Shown here one piece after another: positions 53,186 to 64,000 of a stretch of 64,000 nucleotides of DNA (its first letter is position 1; each line of letters starts with the position of its first letter). This DNA comes from Macrocystis pyrifera. Taxonomy: Eukaryota; Sar; Phaeophyceae; Laminariales; Laminariaceae. Both the position numbers and the translations under genes were made by a program. The stretch spans positions 7,676,408 to 7,740,407 of the forward strand of contig JASSKH010000026.1 in assembly GCA_031763025.1 (NCBI GenBank). Reading direction: 5' to 3'. The notes under the pieces are model-generated. The model did not search any database. It saw only the letters and a list, made by a program, of their open reading frames with translations, and was not told where the DNA came from.

Positions 53186-55998
53186 CCTTGGAATTTTTCG
53201 TGTACCGGGCCAGCTTTTAATTAGTTTAATTTCGGGGGCGAAGCCCGCGAAAATTCTTGGAAACCCTGTGCTGTACGTAACTGGGACTGTACGCAGTAAA
53301 CGAGAATAGACAGGGCTCTGCGGTGCGAGGATACATCCGCTCTGCGCTTCGATATCACGTTCGTTGCCGACTGCAACTGTAGGGTGTTCTCACTGTTGCC
53401 GGTAGCCGTCGCTGTGCAGTGAGCACTCTGCTGCTCAAATGGGCTATTCTGGCGATATCTTTACTGTTGGTATTTGGAAGAGCGATATATCTACGTACAT
53501 CAGTACTGTAGTCCTCGACAACGAGTTTCATCGCGAGAGCAGGTGGTACGACGGCAATAAGTCGTAAGGAGATTGCGCTCTGGCGCACTCGTCAATATGC
53601 GAAGGATACTATATTTTTTCATCGGGAAGGAGCCTACTGGCTGTATGTACATACATGGCATACAGCAGTAGTAGTAGTGCACATGTACCTGGTACGATAA
53701 TACGTAGGCGCGGCTACTCTCTACTTTAGAGCCATCCCACAGTAGGGGTGTTCCCGGCGTTCCTGAGTCCCTCACATTAGAAACTCGATATTTCACCCGA
53801 TACAATACTCGGAAGAAATTCGTTCGGGCCATCCGACCGGCACTTGTATGCGCTAGTCCCAAAACGAACATACGAGTAAATTTTTCATCCTACTGTAACT
53901 GGTATTTCCTCACTTAAGGAACTCAATTGGCCAGAAACCTTTCGCCCAAAAAATGCAACATCTACCGTGGGGTGACTCTTTACCTGGAGCGAAGACGGCA
54001 CCGTGCAGGTTCATAAATAAATGCAGAAGTCGCAGATTGACAGGACAGATATAGTGGTCGTACGAGTATATAGTCTGGCACCGGTAGCTTTGTTTTTCGT
54101 TGTAACGCGCACACTTGAAGTTTACAGTGGTAGTAGTGTGCATAATTTAGCTACCTGTTGTGTTATTATTTTGTTAATGATATATCACACCAATAATGGC
54201 ACACGAGCCTTGTGCTACCGTAAATATTGCCGGTGGTGAATGCAACGCACATATATGCATATGCAAGCTTTGTACCGGTTCTATGGCAGCCTGGATGATC
54301 TGACTCTGTAGGTTCCCTAGTTGCCACAAAAAGCAAACTACTTCTTGGCCTGCTTTACAGCCTTAAGCATGTATCAACCACAACGACGCGGCATCGATGC
54401 CGAAGAGATGGACTGAGATTTTGCAAAAGGGTTCTGCAGTAGATCCACTGTCGGTTATCAATAGGCCGCGAATGGAATCGGCATTCCGTTTCCTCTTTGG
54501 TAACGACGCACCGCCAACAATTCCCCCTCTCACACAAACACTGTCAACATCATCGCCTTTCCCGCCCGCCACATCACCCCCTTCCCCCCCTAACATCAGC
54601 ATCCCATATCATGCTCGCTAGCCTCCTGAACCTCTGCGCTGTGTCTTGCGCGAATAAAGACACACAGCAATGGACTAGCTTGAGCAACTTCTGAAGCGGG
54701 GACTCTTGGGAATATGGTGCCCTCACTGAAAGCCAACCCGAAACTAACCTGTCAGCCATCAACATTCGCTTAGCCAGCTTCTTGCAACATCGGTTCCGCG
54801 TGCTCTGCCGTCTCGGCTGGGCAAGTATCAACTTTGGACTTGTCTGTTGGCTGGACGGTTGTGAAGTGACGTATTCCTGTCTGACTGCCTGCGAACGGCG
54901 CGAACGAATCCGATCACAGTGAGGACGCAAGGGGTGATGATACCAGGCTTTAGTACCCGCTCAGAACTCAAACACGATCGCCGCGAAAGAAAATGGCACA
55001 GAGGTAGAGTACGTGCAGGCACGCAGTTTATAGAGAGTCGCAAAACTGGTGCAGACGTAGCGTCAGTAATCCATACCCAGTTAATTAATGGTGTTCCGTG
55101 CCTGTCGCACAGACACGAACGAACGCAGCACATTATCGAGAAGTTGGTGCTCGACCGTCCACAGTTCCTATATTCGGCGCTCCGGCCTCTTCACAATCTA
55201 CTGCGTCAGTGTGCTCGTCCCTGCCACCTCAAACTTACGATAGCGTACACGTTTTACAGTATCCAAACTCGTACTAGTCTAGCTGACATTCCGCGCGGTA
55301 ACTAGCCTTGCCTAAAACACGGTACATATCTGGGTTATCCTTGAAACCCACCGTGTAAAGATAGGGTGGAACCACCCGGGTGTAGCTTCCTGCATATCGT
55401 ATATTGGTCATTGTGCGTAGAACCTTATTAAGAGCAACTTCGGGGGCCTATGTCCCCGCGTTTTCCCAGAAAAATCATGGGAAAATCAGGATCTACCACG
55501 ACCCTTGCGAGGACTCGCTCGAGCTTACTACCTGCTAGGGGCGCATAGCGAACGTCTGCAAATGAAGTACGAGCGAAAGCAACCTATACGACGATGGTGC
55601 TGCGTACTTGGGTATATTGCAACGCTCACCTGTGTCTAGCATCTCCCCCCTTTCGACAACAGCAGTACGGGTTACAAGACGTTATGACAAAACACCCAAT
55701 AAACCGTGCACACAAAACAGTTTGACGATGGTAAATGCGCGGAGGGGAGTTTAAGGGGTGTAATTCATGGGTGATCTTCAGGAAACGAAACCGATATATC
55801 CAAGTCGTGTTTCTATATTGACGTAAGCTTTCACTAAGTGATGCTTGCGTAGTACGGTCGTGAGAGATTACTGTTTATAGTCGCCTTGGGCGAGCCTTGT
55901 GTAGTGCCGTACACACACATTACCGCTAACTGCGAAATAATCGAGCCATCATGTCAATGATATTTCCTCGTGAAAATAGTCCCCCTCCACTGGCAAGA
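53186..55998. other. Unassigned stretch with unsupported frames
   Basis: Frames at 54,574-54,930 (minus, 118 codons, KLAKRMLMADRLVSGWLSVR and LLKLVHCCVSLFAQDTAQRF) and 54,919-55,305 (plus, 128 codons) are the longest. The minus one looks somewhat protein-like but neither belongs to a recognised family. TACCTGGTA at 53,686-53,694. Confidence 0.3.
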
Positions 55999-56283
55999 GT
56001 CTCTGGAAGAGGTTTCACCGGAAATTAAATGAATTCATTGAAGCTGTCATCCATATGCAAGTCGACGTCACAAGCGGTTCTTAGTAGGATGTAGCTCACC
56101 CTTCATGCGACTCACCGGACACCTCACGGCACTTGGCGCTTGGTGCAAGCAATGTCTTCGTGGTCGGTGAAACCCGACATGCTCCGTCCCAGTATTGTAG
56201 GGATGCGAGGGTCTATGGTCATATGACTGCGGCCATGCATGGGATCGAGTGCATCTCTCCTATCCAGTACACCCCCCCCCCAC
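55999..56283 (+). repeat. Dispersed repeat R1, copy d (3' half)
   Basis: CACCGGAAATTAAATGAATT, CATTGAAGCTGTCATCCATA, GGTGCAAGCAATGTCTTCGT, TGTAGGGATGCGAGGGTCTA, CATGCATGGGATCGAGTGCA, ending in a C run (56,273-56,281). Same orientation as copy b; the 5' half is absent. Confidence 0.8.
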
Positions 56284-56309
56284 TGGCAAGATTGCGTCCA
56301 GTCTCACCT

Positions 56310-57146
56310 TGATAGGATAATATTCAAGGTCGGACACAGCTGGCCAGGGCCTTCCGCATCCGGCTTGACCTCGTCCTTGGCTCCAACTGAGGCATATCGC
56401 CATGGGTGCTTGAAATAGAGACGGTAGACAAAATTAACGGGGTAGGGGATAAGCAGCAAGGCGATTTTGTCGACGACCGGCCAGGGTGTAGAAGGTCGTC
56501 AATCGTCTGTATCCCAATATACAGACACATAATAGAAATATGGGCTCGGTCTCAAAGTATAAAGCGCGCCTGAGGCACGACCTCATTGCACTCGCACACG
56601 GTGTACACACCATGGAAATCTTGTCGCCTCTATTTCTAGAAGGCTCTTTCATCTTGTGAAACTCATCCTCGGTACGATGTGCCACACGCTGGAGAGAACT
56701 CTCTTGCCTGAAGACATGCTAGTACAACCCAACGGATCGCCGTTCTTGCGAAGACAGCACGCTTGCACTACTTCTCGTTGTCCGTCGGCCCAACGGATGC
56801 CTACTCTTTGGCTCACTTTCTCGCCATACATACCCTCAAAAAGTAGAAATTCATTAAGTGGCCAGGGCGGTCTGCTCATCTATGAACTTGTGCGCTCGGG
56901 CCGATTATGGGCCCAACGATAGAACATGACCTACGTACTAGCTAGACGGCCATCACATGGGCAGGGCGCATGGAATTTTTCATGTACCACTTGCCGCATC
57001 GCTCTCCCGTGCAAGTATAAGAGATGACCTTCGCCGATGTTGTCCGCCACGACCTTGACCCCCGTGATGCGCACGAGAGCCTGCTCTATGTGCGTAGCAA
57101 TATTTCTGTCTACTGCACAACACCGTGTGGTAGTGGCAAGGAACAA
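56310..57146 (-). pseudogene. Unrecognised coding remnants on the minus strand
   Basis: Three minus-strand segments look coding by composition: 56,931-57,146 (VDRNIATHIEQALVRITGVK, VADNIGEGHLLYLHGRAMRQ), 56,649-56,879 (EFLLFEGMYGEKVSQRVGIR, WADGQREVVQACCLRKNGD) and about 56,310-56,500 (PWPVVDKIALLLIPYPVNFV, YRLYFKHPWRYASVGAKDEV, ending LNIILSR and a stop). They lie in different frames with stops between, so this is a decayed gene or one with introns. Host gene or DNA element cannot be told. No family recognised. Confidence 0.35.
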
Positions 57147-58829
57147 CGGCAGCAGATCGCACGAAAGCGGGTGGAGAACTTGTGGGTGTCATTGTGCTGA
57201 CTTGTAGCTACGGGCGACCAGAAGGGCGAAGGACATACGACGTGGGATAGAGAATTCAAGAGCTACCCTACTAGCCTAATTTGACACACATCGCATCTGT
57301 TCCGGAGATACACCGCTCGAAATCCAACGAGCCATCAACGAACCATCAGTTCACGCCATCTGCCCAGCCGTCAATCAACCTCATCTTGACGTGGTGGCAT
57401 TCTTCCCGATGATGTACGTGTCTCTCCGTAAGAGTGCGCTATTGTTGAAACCGTAGTTTTTCACAACTGAAAAGCTCCCGGCGGGCACTACGGCGTTGCA
57501 GATCCCATCCATCGCTGACCCAGGCAAACGGTCATTGTTCAGAACATAACGCACGAGCGGAGAGAGGAAAAGGCGTCATGTAAGGGTACTATTGTACTAC
57601 CAGCTATCTTGGAGAACGCCGACATGATGGCTGTTGTCCTGTAATACGAACAGGAGAACACCGTTTACAGCAGCAACAGCAGCCTCAGCAGCTATCGAAA
57701 CTGGCACAGCTACTGCTGTGCAGCAGCAACCCCAGCTCAGCAGCAAAGCCCCAGCCATTGCTGGTGCTTCGAGATAGCGTCGTCGTACTCAACACCGCGC
57801 TGTCAAACAATTTACCGCCCATATAAGTACGGGGTGACGTGGTGTGGGAAAGCCGCGGACAGCAGTGTCGGCAGCAGCAGCGACAAGAGCAGGGGCCTGA
57901 GCCAATCGATTGTCAATGTACAGCAGCAACCCTACAGGTAGCTGTCGCTGCTACGTACGCCTTGCTATTGCTGTCACTTTTTCCTCTGCTGTCCTGTAGA
58001 TGACATGATCACTAGCGGTACTGCTGGCCAACAAAACCTACACTAGTAGGACATCAGCAGCCGCAGCCTATGCAGCCAAAGTAACCAGCACACCTCCTGC
58101 TACCTTCAGCAGCATCCGCAGTTTTTTTTCTGTTGTTTTTTGTTGTTGTTGCTGCTGCTGCTGCCTCATCATGGTAGCGGTGTTGTAGCCGCTCGCTCCT
58201 ATCGCCGTGGCTGCAATACGACTGGTGGCTGTACTACGGTTGGTCTTGATGTTATCGTCAAAACGGGTGCACGCAAAACACTCCCACTGCCTAGAATTGA
58301 TCAGAACGCGGTGAAACGAAAAGTACGAGACAGCGACACCTAACCCGCCAGGCAATGAAAGCACCCACATAGGCCTCATAACCGAACTCACGTTGTTGCA
58401 ACATGCCGGCCGCCTTGCAGTCGCGTGTGTGCGTTGTAAGGAACACGGACTTGGCCGCTCAGGTCGAGGCCAGTGCCTGTGTGTGCCTCCGGCGTCATGG
58501 TTGTCAAAACACGAGGCCTTCCATACCATAACGCTTGGCTCACAGGAGCCCAGGGGTGAGCGTAGCATGGGCCCCAACTCAGAGAGTCCAGGGGTGTGTG
58601 CACAGTGAAATCCAAGTGGGCGAAATACCGGGTGTGTGCTGTGAGCGCGGGCCTTGCGGCGTGATGCCAAGCAAGTGCACCGCGATGTTATAAGCAAACT
58701 GGGTCTCCTAATGGGTCAATGCTACGCAAAAATGGGTTTCCACACATTGGGTGCGTTGCGATGCGAAGAAAATGGAGCGATATGATTGGAGAATGCTAAG
58801 CAGATCTGGCCCGGTGTACGAGAGACAAA
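57147..58829. other. Unassigned stretch with CAG/CTG-rich tracts
   Basis: CAG/CAA-rich segments near 57,660-57,760, 57,860-57,940 and 58,140-58,165 open Gln-, Ser- or Leu-rich frames on all strands. None is supported as a gene. Confidence 0.35.
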
Positions 58830-59016
58830 ACCCCTCTCTTCCCCGTGACCCTAGAAAACCATCCAAATATATTTTTATGCAACCGATTCGGGAAAGCACA
58901 AAACCCACCGCATATGCCCCTTGGACAATTTGCAGCCACATAAATTACACCAACCAGCCAATCAGAATACATCAGACATTTGCGCGACTGTGAACAACTG
59001 CTATGTTCTTACACAC
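58830..59016 (+). repeat. Dispersed repeat R2, fragment e
   Basis: CTCTTCCCCGTGACCCTAG, TATATTTTTATGCAACC, AGAATACATCAGACATTTGC, GTGAACAACTGCTATGTTCT. Matches 38,005-38,190. Confidence 0.8.
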
Positions 59017-59559
59017 CTTGTGGGTGGGAGCTATTAGGTATGGCGATTGATGTGTCTGTCATCGCGTATCTGATGTGTACGTCGAGCCTCTATTGCCGAT
59101 GGCCGGTCAATATACAGTCGATGTTCGAGGCAAGCACGTGCCCACTGGTTGTCGGGTGACTTGTACGAGAAGCTTCAAATATAAGATGTTGGCAACTCCA
59201 GTCAGATATTGACCAATTGGTTGCTCAGCAGATGGAAGCTGAAGTGAGCAAAACAAAAAGTAGAGCGAGCTCAAAGGGGGGCGATGCGCGTGTGCGGTCA
59301 CAGCTCGCAACCAAGAACGACCGTACACTTCGTTCAAACCCTCCAAGAAATAGGGAAATACCCTTCCTAGTAGTCACAAAAAACAACACGAAGACCCCAG
59401 TTTTACTGCAACAATCGATATCTCTTGGGGCACGTACTCGTGACCCCATGTAGCCTATGTTGTGACGTCAATCACAACTAAATACACTGCTACTGGTTCC
59501 GGAGGGATACTGCATATATACTCTCCATGATTTACCGGTACGCGATAGTAGTACCGGGG
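59017..59559. other. Unassigned stretch
   Basis: A 78-codon plus frame (59,217-59,453) without family; nothing else seen. Confidence 0.3.
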
Positions 59560-60325
59560 GGTCCTGCAGTCGAACGGTTCATGGTGAGGTGGCACGAGGA
59601 TGAGGCACAGCTGAGTAGACATCGCCGGGAATCCGGCGTGGGTGATGCCCAAGGGAATGGGAGGAGGGGGGGCAACAGGAGAAGTGAAAGGAGACCCAAC
59701 CAAGGGAATGCGGGGAGGGGGGGCAACAAGAGTAGAAGGAAAACCTCGGTGGACGAAAGTAAAGAGATGGCAGACAGGCTAGCAAGGCACCAGGCCGACT
59801 AGTAGGTACAACACGTCTATACCTCTCGTGCCACCAACTGCTGCAGCTGGTTCGAACGTGTGGTCTTCCTTTGTCTTCTTGTTATTTTTGCGCTTGATCC
59901 TCCGTGAGTTTAATTATAGTACTTTGTCTTTCTTCTTATCACGAAGAGTCGTGTGCAGCGTGGGTGGATGACGAGCCTGCTTTGCTTGTTTAGCATTGCC
60001 TGACGCATCGTCTCCGGGGGTAGGACGTAGTTGACGAACGCAGGACGGAGACGGTAGACAGGGTAACAAGGTGCCAAACAGCCTAGCGTAGGGAGAACCT
60101 GGCTACAGTATGCTGCCCGTACCTCAAACTGCTGCGGGTACCTGGAGGTTATTTTGTTCTTCGGTTTGCCTGTTATTTCCCTTGGTTCGTAGTCTTACTC
60201 TGTTGGTAGCATGTCCGTGTGTGGCGCAGTTTTGTGACCACATAACTTGTAATTTTCCAGGAATGAAGGATCGGCACGAACACTGGTTGTGCTGGGTATC
60301 GATGGGTAGCAAAAACACACTACGT
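59560..60325 (+). mobile_element. LINE copy L7 (extreme C-terminus and 3' UTR)
   Basis: The frame from 59,563 encodes VERFMVRWHEDEAQLSRHRR and ends MADRLARHQAD at 59,802, matching L5 and L6. The 3' UTR follows with the secondary GACGAACGC-GACGGAGACGG block, the pyrimidine tract largely deleted, and the terminal GCACGAACACTGGTTGTGCT block ending near 60,325. Strongly 5'-truncated. Confidence 0.8.
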
Positions 60326-60471
60326 GTGATGCTGTAGTTTTTGTACGTACGTAGTATAGAGGTACATCCTTGGTACTAGTAACAATACTCGTTATTTTGA
60401 GACTTGCTCTGCAATATGTACGAGTGCACAGCAGTAGTAGTACAAGATCGCGGCGGCTGCTGCTGTATACT
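60326..60471. other. Short unassigned spacer
   Basis: Between LINE L7 and R2 copy b; AG/CT-rich, nothing recognised. Confidence 0.4.
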
Positions 60472-61521
60472 GCTTAAGGAGAAAACTCGCGCACCGGGTG
60501 ATGCACCACTCAACCTTGCCATGAGGCGCGGGAGCAAGAAAATATGATATTGTTGTTCTTGTTATTGTCGTTGCAGATGTTGTATCATTGTGGTGCTGAG
60601 GTCAAGGAGGCTATCATCCCTCTTCCCTGTGACGATGGGAAACCTTTAAAATATATTTTTATGCAACCCGTTTGGGAAATCACAGAACCCACTGCATATT
60701 CCCGCAGGACAACTTGCAGCTAAATAAATCACACCAATCAACCATTCAGAATCCATCAGACATGTGCGCGACTGTGAGCAACTGCTACGTCTTACAACAT
60801 CCCCCTTCGCTGCACACTGTCACGATCATAGTGTCAATCCCTTACTACCGTAGGTCTACAATCATCCAACACACAGATAGGTGCTGTCGTCGTGGCACTA
60901 CATGCAGTATAGTCCCACCAATTCAAACACAGAAATCCCAAAAAACCCCATAAAACAGCTGCCTCCCTGCCAAGATATCACCAAACTCAACCAGAATTCA
61001 AAACGATCAAGTTTAATGCAGATTTCCAAACAGTACTTTACTGACGCAAGCTTCAGCAATCTCCCCAACACTCGACTGCCCTAACTACGGGACCTCGACT
61101 GCCTTAACTACGGGACCTCTGTCCGCGAAATTCAAACGGTCATCAGTTCAAAACCTATTACACACGCACAACAAAACACTCAACTGCCGTAACTACGGAC
61201 CTCTGTCCGCGATAATCAAACGGTCTTGAGTTGGAAACCTACTACACGCGCACAAGCGCCTCCCGGCTGTGTACACATCGCCCTTCGAATTCCAAATATT
61301 AATCAATAAAATCCTAAATATATTACTCTCCGACACTAAAATACCCAAGGCATGCCACAAAATTATAAACAGAAATCAACAATGCATAGGTACGCGCACG
61401 AAAAGTAGTACCATAACCTTATAGCTCCTCCCTACGTACGTGACCGTACTTTATGCAGTAACATCAATAACAGTATTAACTAAACACTGCATGACGGGGG
61501 CGGGGGGGGGGGGGGGGGGGG
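60472..61521 (+). repeat. Dispersed repeat R2, copy b
   Basis: Complete-looking copy without SINE: GCACCGGGTGATGCACCACT start, CTCTTCCCTGTGACGATGGG, body with the doubled CCGTAACTACGG-type unit (61,065-61,260), and GTACGTGACCGTACTTTATG near the end. It terminates in a 20-G run (61,502-61,521), where R1 copy c begins in the opposite sense. Confidence 0.8.
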
Positions 61522-62620
61522 TGCACTCGATAGGAGAGATGTACTCGATCTCATGCATGGCCGTAGTCGTACGACCGTAGACCTTCGCATCCCTACAATG
61601 CCTAGACGGAGCATGATCAGGCAGACGTTGCTTGCACCAAGCGTGAAGCGCCGTGAGGTGTCCGGCGACTCGCATGAAGGGTGAGCTGCATCCTACTAAG
61701 AACCGCTTGTGAGGCGGACTTGCGTATGGACGACAGCTTCAATGAGTTAGTTTAATTTTCGATATATGACGGCTGGGGGGGGGGGTTGTACTCGATAGGA
61801 GAGATGCACTCGATCTCATGCATGGCCATAGTCGTATCACCATAGACCCTCGCATCCCTACAATGCCGGGACGGAGCATGTCGGGTTTTCACCGATCAGG
61901 CAGACATTGCTTGCACCAAGCGCGAAGCGCCGTGAGGTGTCCGCCGAGTCTCATGAAGGGTAAGCTGCATCCCGCTCGTGACGCGGACTTGTGTATGGAT
62001 GACAGCTTCAATGAGTTAGTTTAGTTTCCGGTGGTTTTACTCACTTTCACTTCCCAGCCCACTCGCAGGAGGTTTTACCCTCGACAAGCCGTGGTCACAG
62101 GTGTCTTCCCTTCTCCCCCCCGGTACGTGCCTTTATTTTTTATCGCGCATAGGGTTCAGCATTCCCACTGCTCGTCGATTTTCATCGAAGGTAGCTAACT
62201 CACGCTCTCGCGCTTTCCGCTAGTCAATCTCTTTTATGCAAGAAAAAGCCCCTACGAGCATGCGCTCGGTGAGACTTGAACCCACGAGATTGATTTTGAT
62301 AGGCACGCGGACCACCTACCAAGCTACCGGGGACGCCGGCACTTAGCCACTTCCAGAGACAGCAATGGGAGTACTATGTAACCGCCTCTTGGGTGCCTTA
62401 CCTTGAACACTACGCAATACGATCAATTCCCTTGTGCAGAGTAAAGGTTCTTTACCTCGCGCAAATGATCTAACTCGACGACCAGCTGTGGGCGACCGCC
62501 AAAAAATAAAATAAAACAAAAAACGGTACCCTGGATGTCTAGCTCACGAGGTAAGCGGTATGTTTTACAGTGTCGTTGCCAACCGACGCCAACCCAACCC
62601 ATATAAAATGTATGTGATAG
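61522..62620 (-). repeat. Dispersed repeat R1, copy c (two units, one split by a SINE)
   Basis: A partial unit (61,522-61,760) is followed by an 11-G run and a second unit (61,776-62,035 and 62,341-62,620). The second unit is interrupted by S1 copy e between TTCCGGTG and TAGCCACTTCC. The outer end reaches the GGCGACCGCC and CCAACCCAACCC block as in copy a. Confidence 0.8.
62036..62340 (-). mobile_element. S1 SINE, nearly full-length (copy e) inside R1
   Basis: Tail side CTCACTTTCACTTCCCAGCC. An 18-bp segment present in other copies (ATCTTCTGG region) is missing. The body and tRNA-like head follow (GAGACTTGAACCCACGAG, CCTACCAAGCTACCGGGGAC). The A-tail is short. Confidence 0.85.
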
Positions 62621-62910
62621 GGGGGGTTACAAAACAATCAAGTTGCTTCCAACTAGGCCAACTATATATAAATCACCCAGCTTCCAACGGAAAAATATAT
62701 GCCTCAACAAGCGAAACAAAATCCGTTACATAGAATATTGTTGCTTCGCGGCGGGCGGGCGGGGGGGGGGGCATCCGAACACGACCCAGTGAGCACACAG
62801 AAAAATCAAACATTTTTCAACTTACCAATAAAATGAAAAAATCCAAGCAAACTACTCGTAGTATGTTGTTGCATACCGTACGTATACGCACGCGCGGCGG
62901 GGGGCGGGGG
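62621..62910. other. Junction region with G-rich tracts
   Basis: Starts with the TTACAAAACAATCAAGTTGC repeat also found at 38,967. G runs lie near 62,750-62,771 and 62,898-62,909. No gene. Confidence 0.45.
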
Positions 62911-63003
62911 TGTAAGACATAACACAGCTTTTCACAGTAGCGCAAATGTCTCATGTATTCTGATTGGCTGATTGGTGTGATTTACGTAGCTGCGAATTGT
63001 CCT
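62911..63003 (-). repeat. Dispersed repeat R2, fragment d
   Basis: GCGCAAATGTCTCATGTATT, CTGATTGGCTGATTGGTGTG, GTAGCTGCGAATTGTCC, matching R2 in reverse. Confidence 0.75.
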
Positions 63004-63048
63004 GTTCACTGCGTATCTGATTTTGAATTTGAAGCTTGATTGTTTCGT

Positions 63049-64000
63049 CCCCCCCCCCCCCCCCCCCCCCCGTTATGGAGTGTTTGGGTAATACTGTTAT
63101 TATCAATGGTGTTATTGCAGAGTGTACGGTCACGTACGTAGGGAGGAGATATAAGACCATGGTACTGCTTTTCGTGCGCGTACCTTTGCATTGTTCATTA
63201 CTGTTTAAAATTTTCAGTGGTATGCAATGAGTTTTTTTAGTGGTGGTTCATAAGGAAGACGTAGCTATGGACCGTCGAGAGGTTCGGGTGGTATCATACT
63301 GACTTGGAGGAGTAAGATATTTTGAATTTTATTGAATATACTGGCTCGAGGAGTAGAATAGTTTGGATTTCATTGAGTTTTAGGAAATCGAAGGGCGATG
63401 TGTACACAGCCGGGAGGCGGTTGTGCGTGTGTAGTAGGTTTTCAACTCATGACCGCTTGAATATCGCGGACGGGCGTCCGTAGTTACGGCAGTTGAGTGT
63501 TTGGTTGTGCGTGTGTGGTAAGTTTTCAACTGATGATTGCTTGGGATTGTTGAAGCTTACGCATGAACAGCATGGTTTGGGAACTTGCATTGAATTTGAG
63601 TTTTTGGATTCTGGATGAGTTGGCGATTTCTTAGCAGGGAGGCAGATGTTGTACGGATTTAGGGATTTCTGTGTTTCAATTAGTGGCACTATACTTGTAG
63701 TGCAACGGCGACAGCACCTATCCATGTGTTGGATGATTGTATACCCACAGCAGTACGGCATTGACACTATGATCATGACACTGTGCCGCGAATGGGGAGG
63801 CTGTAAGACATACCAACGGTTGTTCATAGTTGCGCAAATGTCTGATGCATTCTGATTGGCTGATTGGTGTGATTTATGTAGCTACAAATTGTACAAGGGG
63901 CATGTGCGGTGGGTTTCGTGCTTTCCCGAATGGATTGCATAAAAATACAATTGTATGGTTTTCCAGGGTCACGGGGAAGAGGGATGACTGCCCCCCTGAC
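63049..64000 (-). repeat. Dispersed repeat R2, copy c (cut by window edge)
   Basis: Begins at a 23-C run (63,049-63,071, the G-rich 3' end in reverse), includes the doubled CCGTAGTTACGG unit (63,455-63,545), and reaches CCAGGGTCACGGGGAAGAGG at the edge. Minus-strand frames across it differ from the other copies, so it is non-coding. Confidence 0.8.

Noticed and set aside
58068-58697. 209-codon minus-strand frame with Gln and Ala stretches
   Set aside because: Driven by CTG/CAG microsatellite and unremarkable composition; no conserved segment seen.

Overview
The window reads as a repeat-dominated stretch of a nuclear genome from a eukaryote. The evidence is APE-type LINE fragments, tRNA-derived SINEs with A-tails, a Ty3/Gypsy chromovirus-like fossil, a Ty1/Copia remnant, a PIF/Harbinger transposase remnant, splice-site-like exon borders, many minisatellites and long G/C homopolymers. 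There is no operon structure. A large-genome alga or another stramenopile-like protist would fit, but this is inferred from general character; no host gene was recognised that fixes the taxon.

Layout. 1-16.7 kb: sparse candidate coding segments (about 1.34-1.68, 4.97-5.33 and 6.72-6.95 kb, plus a doubtful one at 15.73-16.2 kb) among minisatellites (2.7-3.1, 7.6-7.9, 8.0-9.15 kb), three copies of a 105-bp TA-flanked MITE, a Harbinger transposase pseudogene (12.2-12.9 kb) and much unassignable sequence. 17.1-27.85 kb: one long GC-rich Ty3/Gypsy-type fossil with gag-like, NADAR-like, protease, RT, RNase H, integrase and chromodomain-like parts plus an extra C-terminal domain. 28-39 kb: dispersed repeat families (called R1, R2, R3, R4 here), four copies of a tRNA-derived SINE (S1), a family built on a GACGGGACGGG core, and LINE pieces. 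39.3-47.1 kb: two LINE copies in opposite orientation. The plus-strand copy was hit by an S1 SINE, which was itself hit by a 1.9-kb inverted-repeat element carrying a Copia RNase H fragment. 47.3-49.4 kb: the most gene-like locus, a Gln/Pro-rich protein with five 43-residue repeats on the minus strand, frame-disrupted upstream. 49.4-53.2 kb: two unrelated tandem arrays of about 405-bp period, then a minisatellite. 53.2-59.5 kb: mostly unassigned, with unrecognised coding-like remnants on the minus strand at 56.3-57.15 kb. 59.5-64 kb: a LINE 3' end and further R1, R2 and S1 copies.

How it fits together. The region is best understood as layered insertions: R1, R2 and LINE copies are oldest, S1 SINEs land in them, and the inverted-repeat element lands in a SINE. 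Two signals stand out as possibly undescribed. One is a 9-bp palindrome, TACCWGGTA, present at least 13 times outside the Gypsy element and seen once as a clean 7-bp insertion between tandem repeat units. The other is a NADAR-family domain inside a Ty3/Gypsy element. No pathway or operon-like cooperation between host genes can be claimed.
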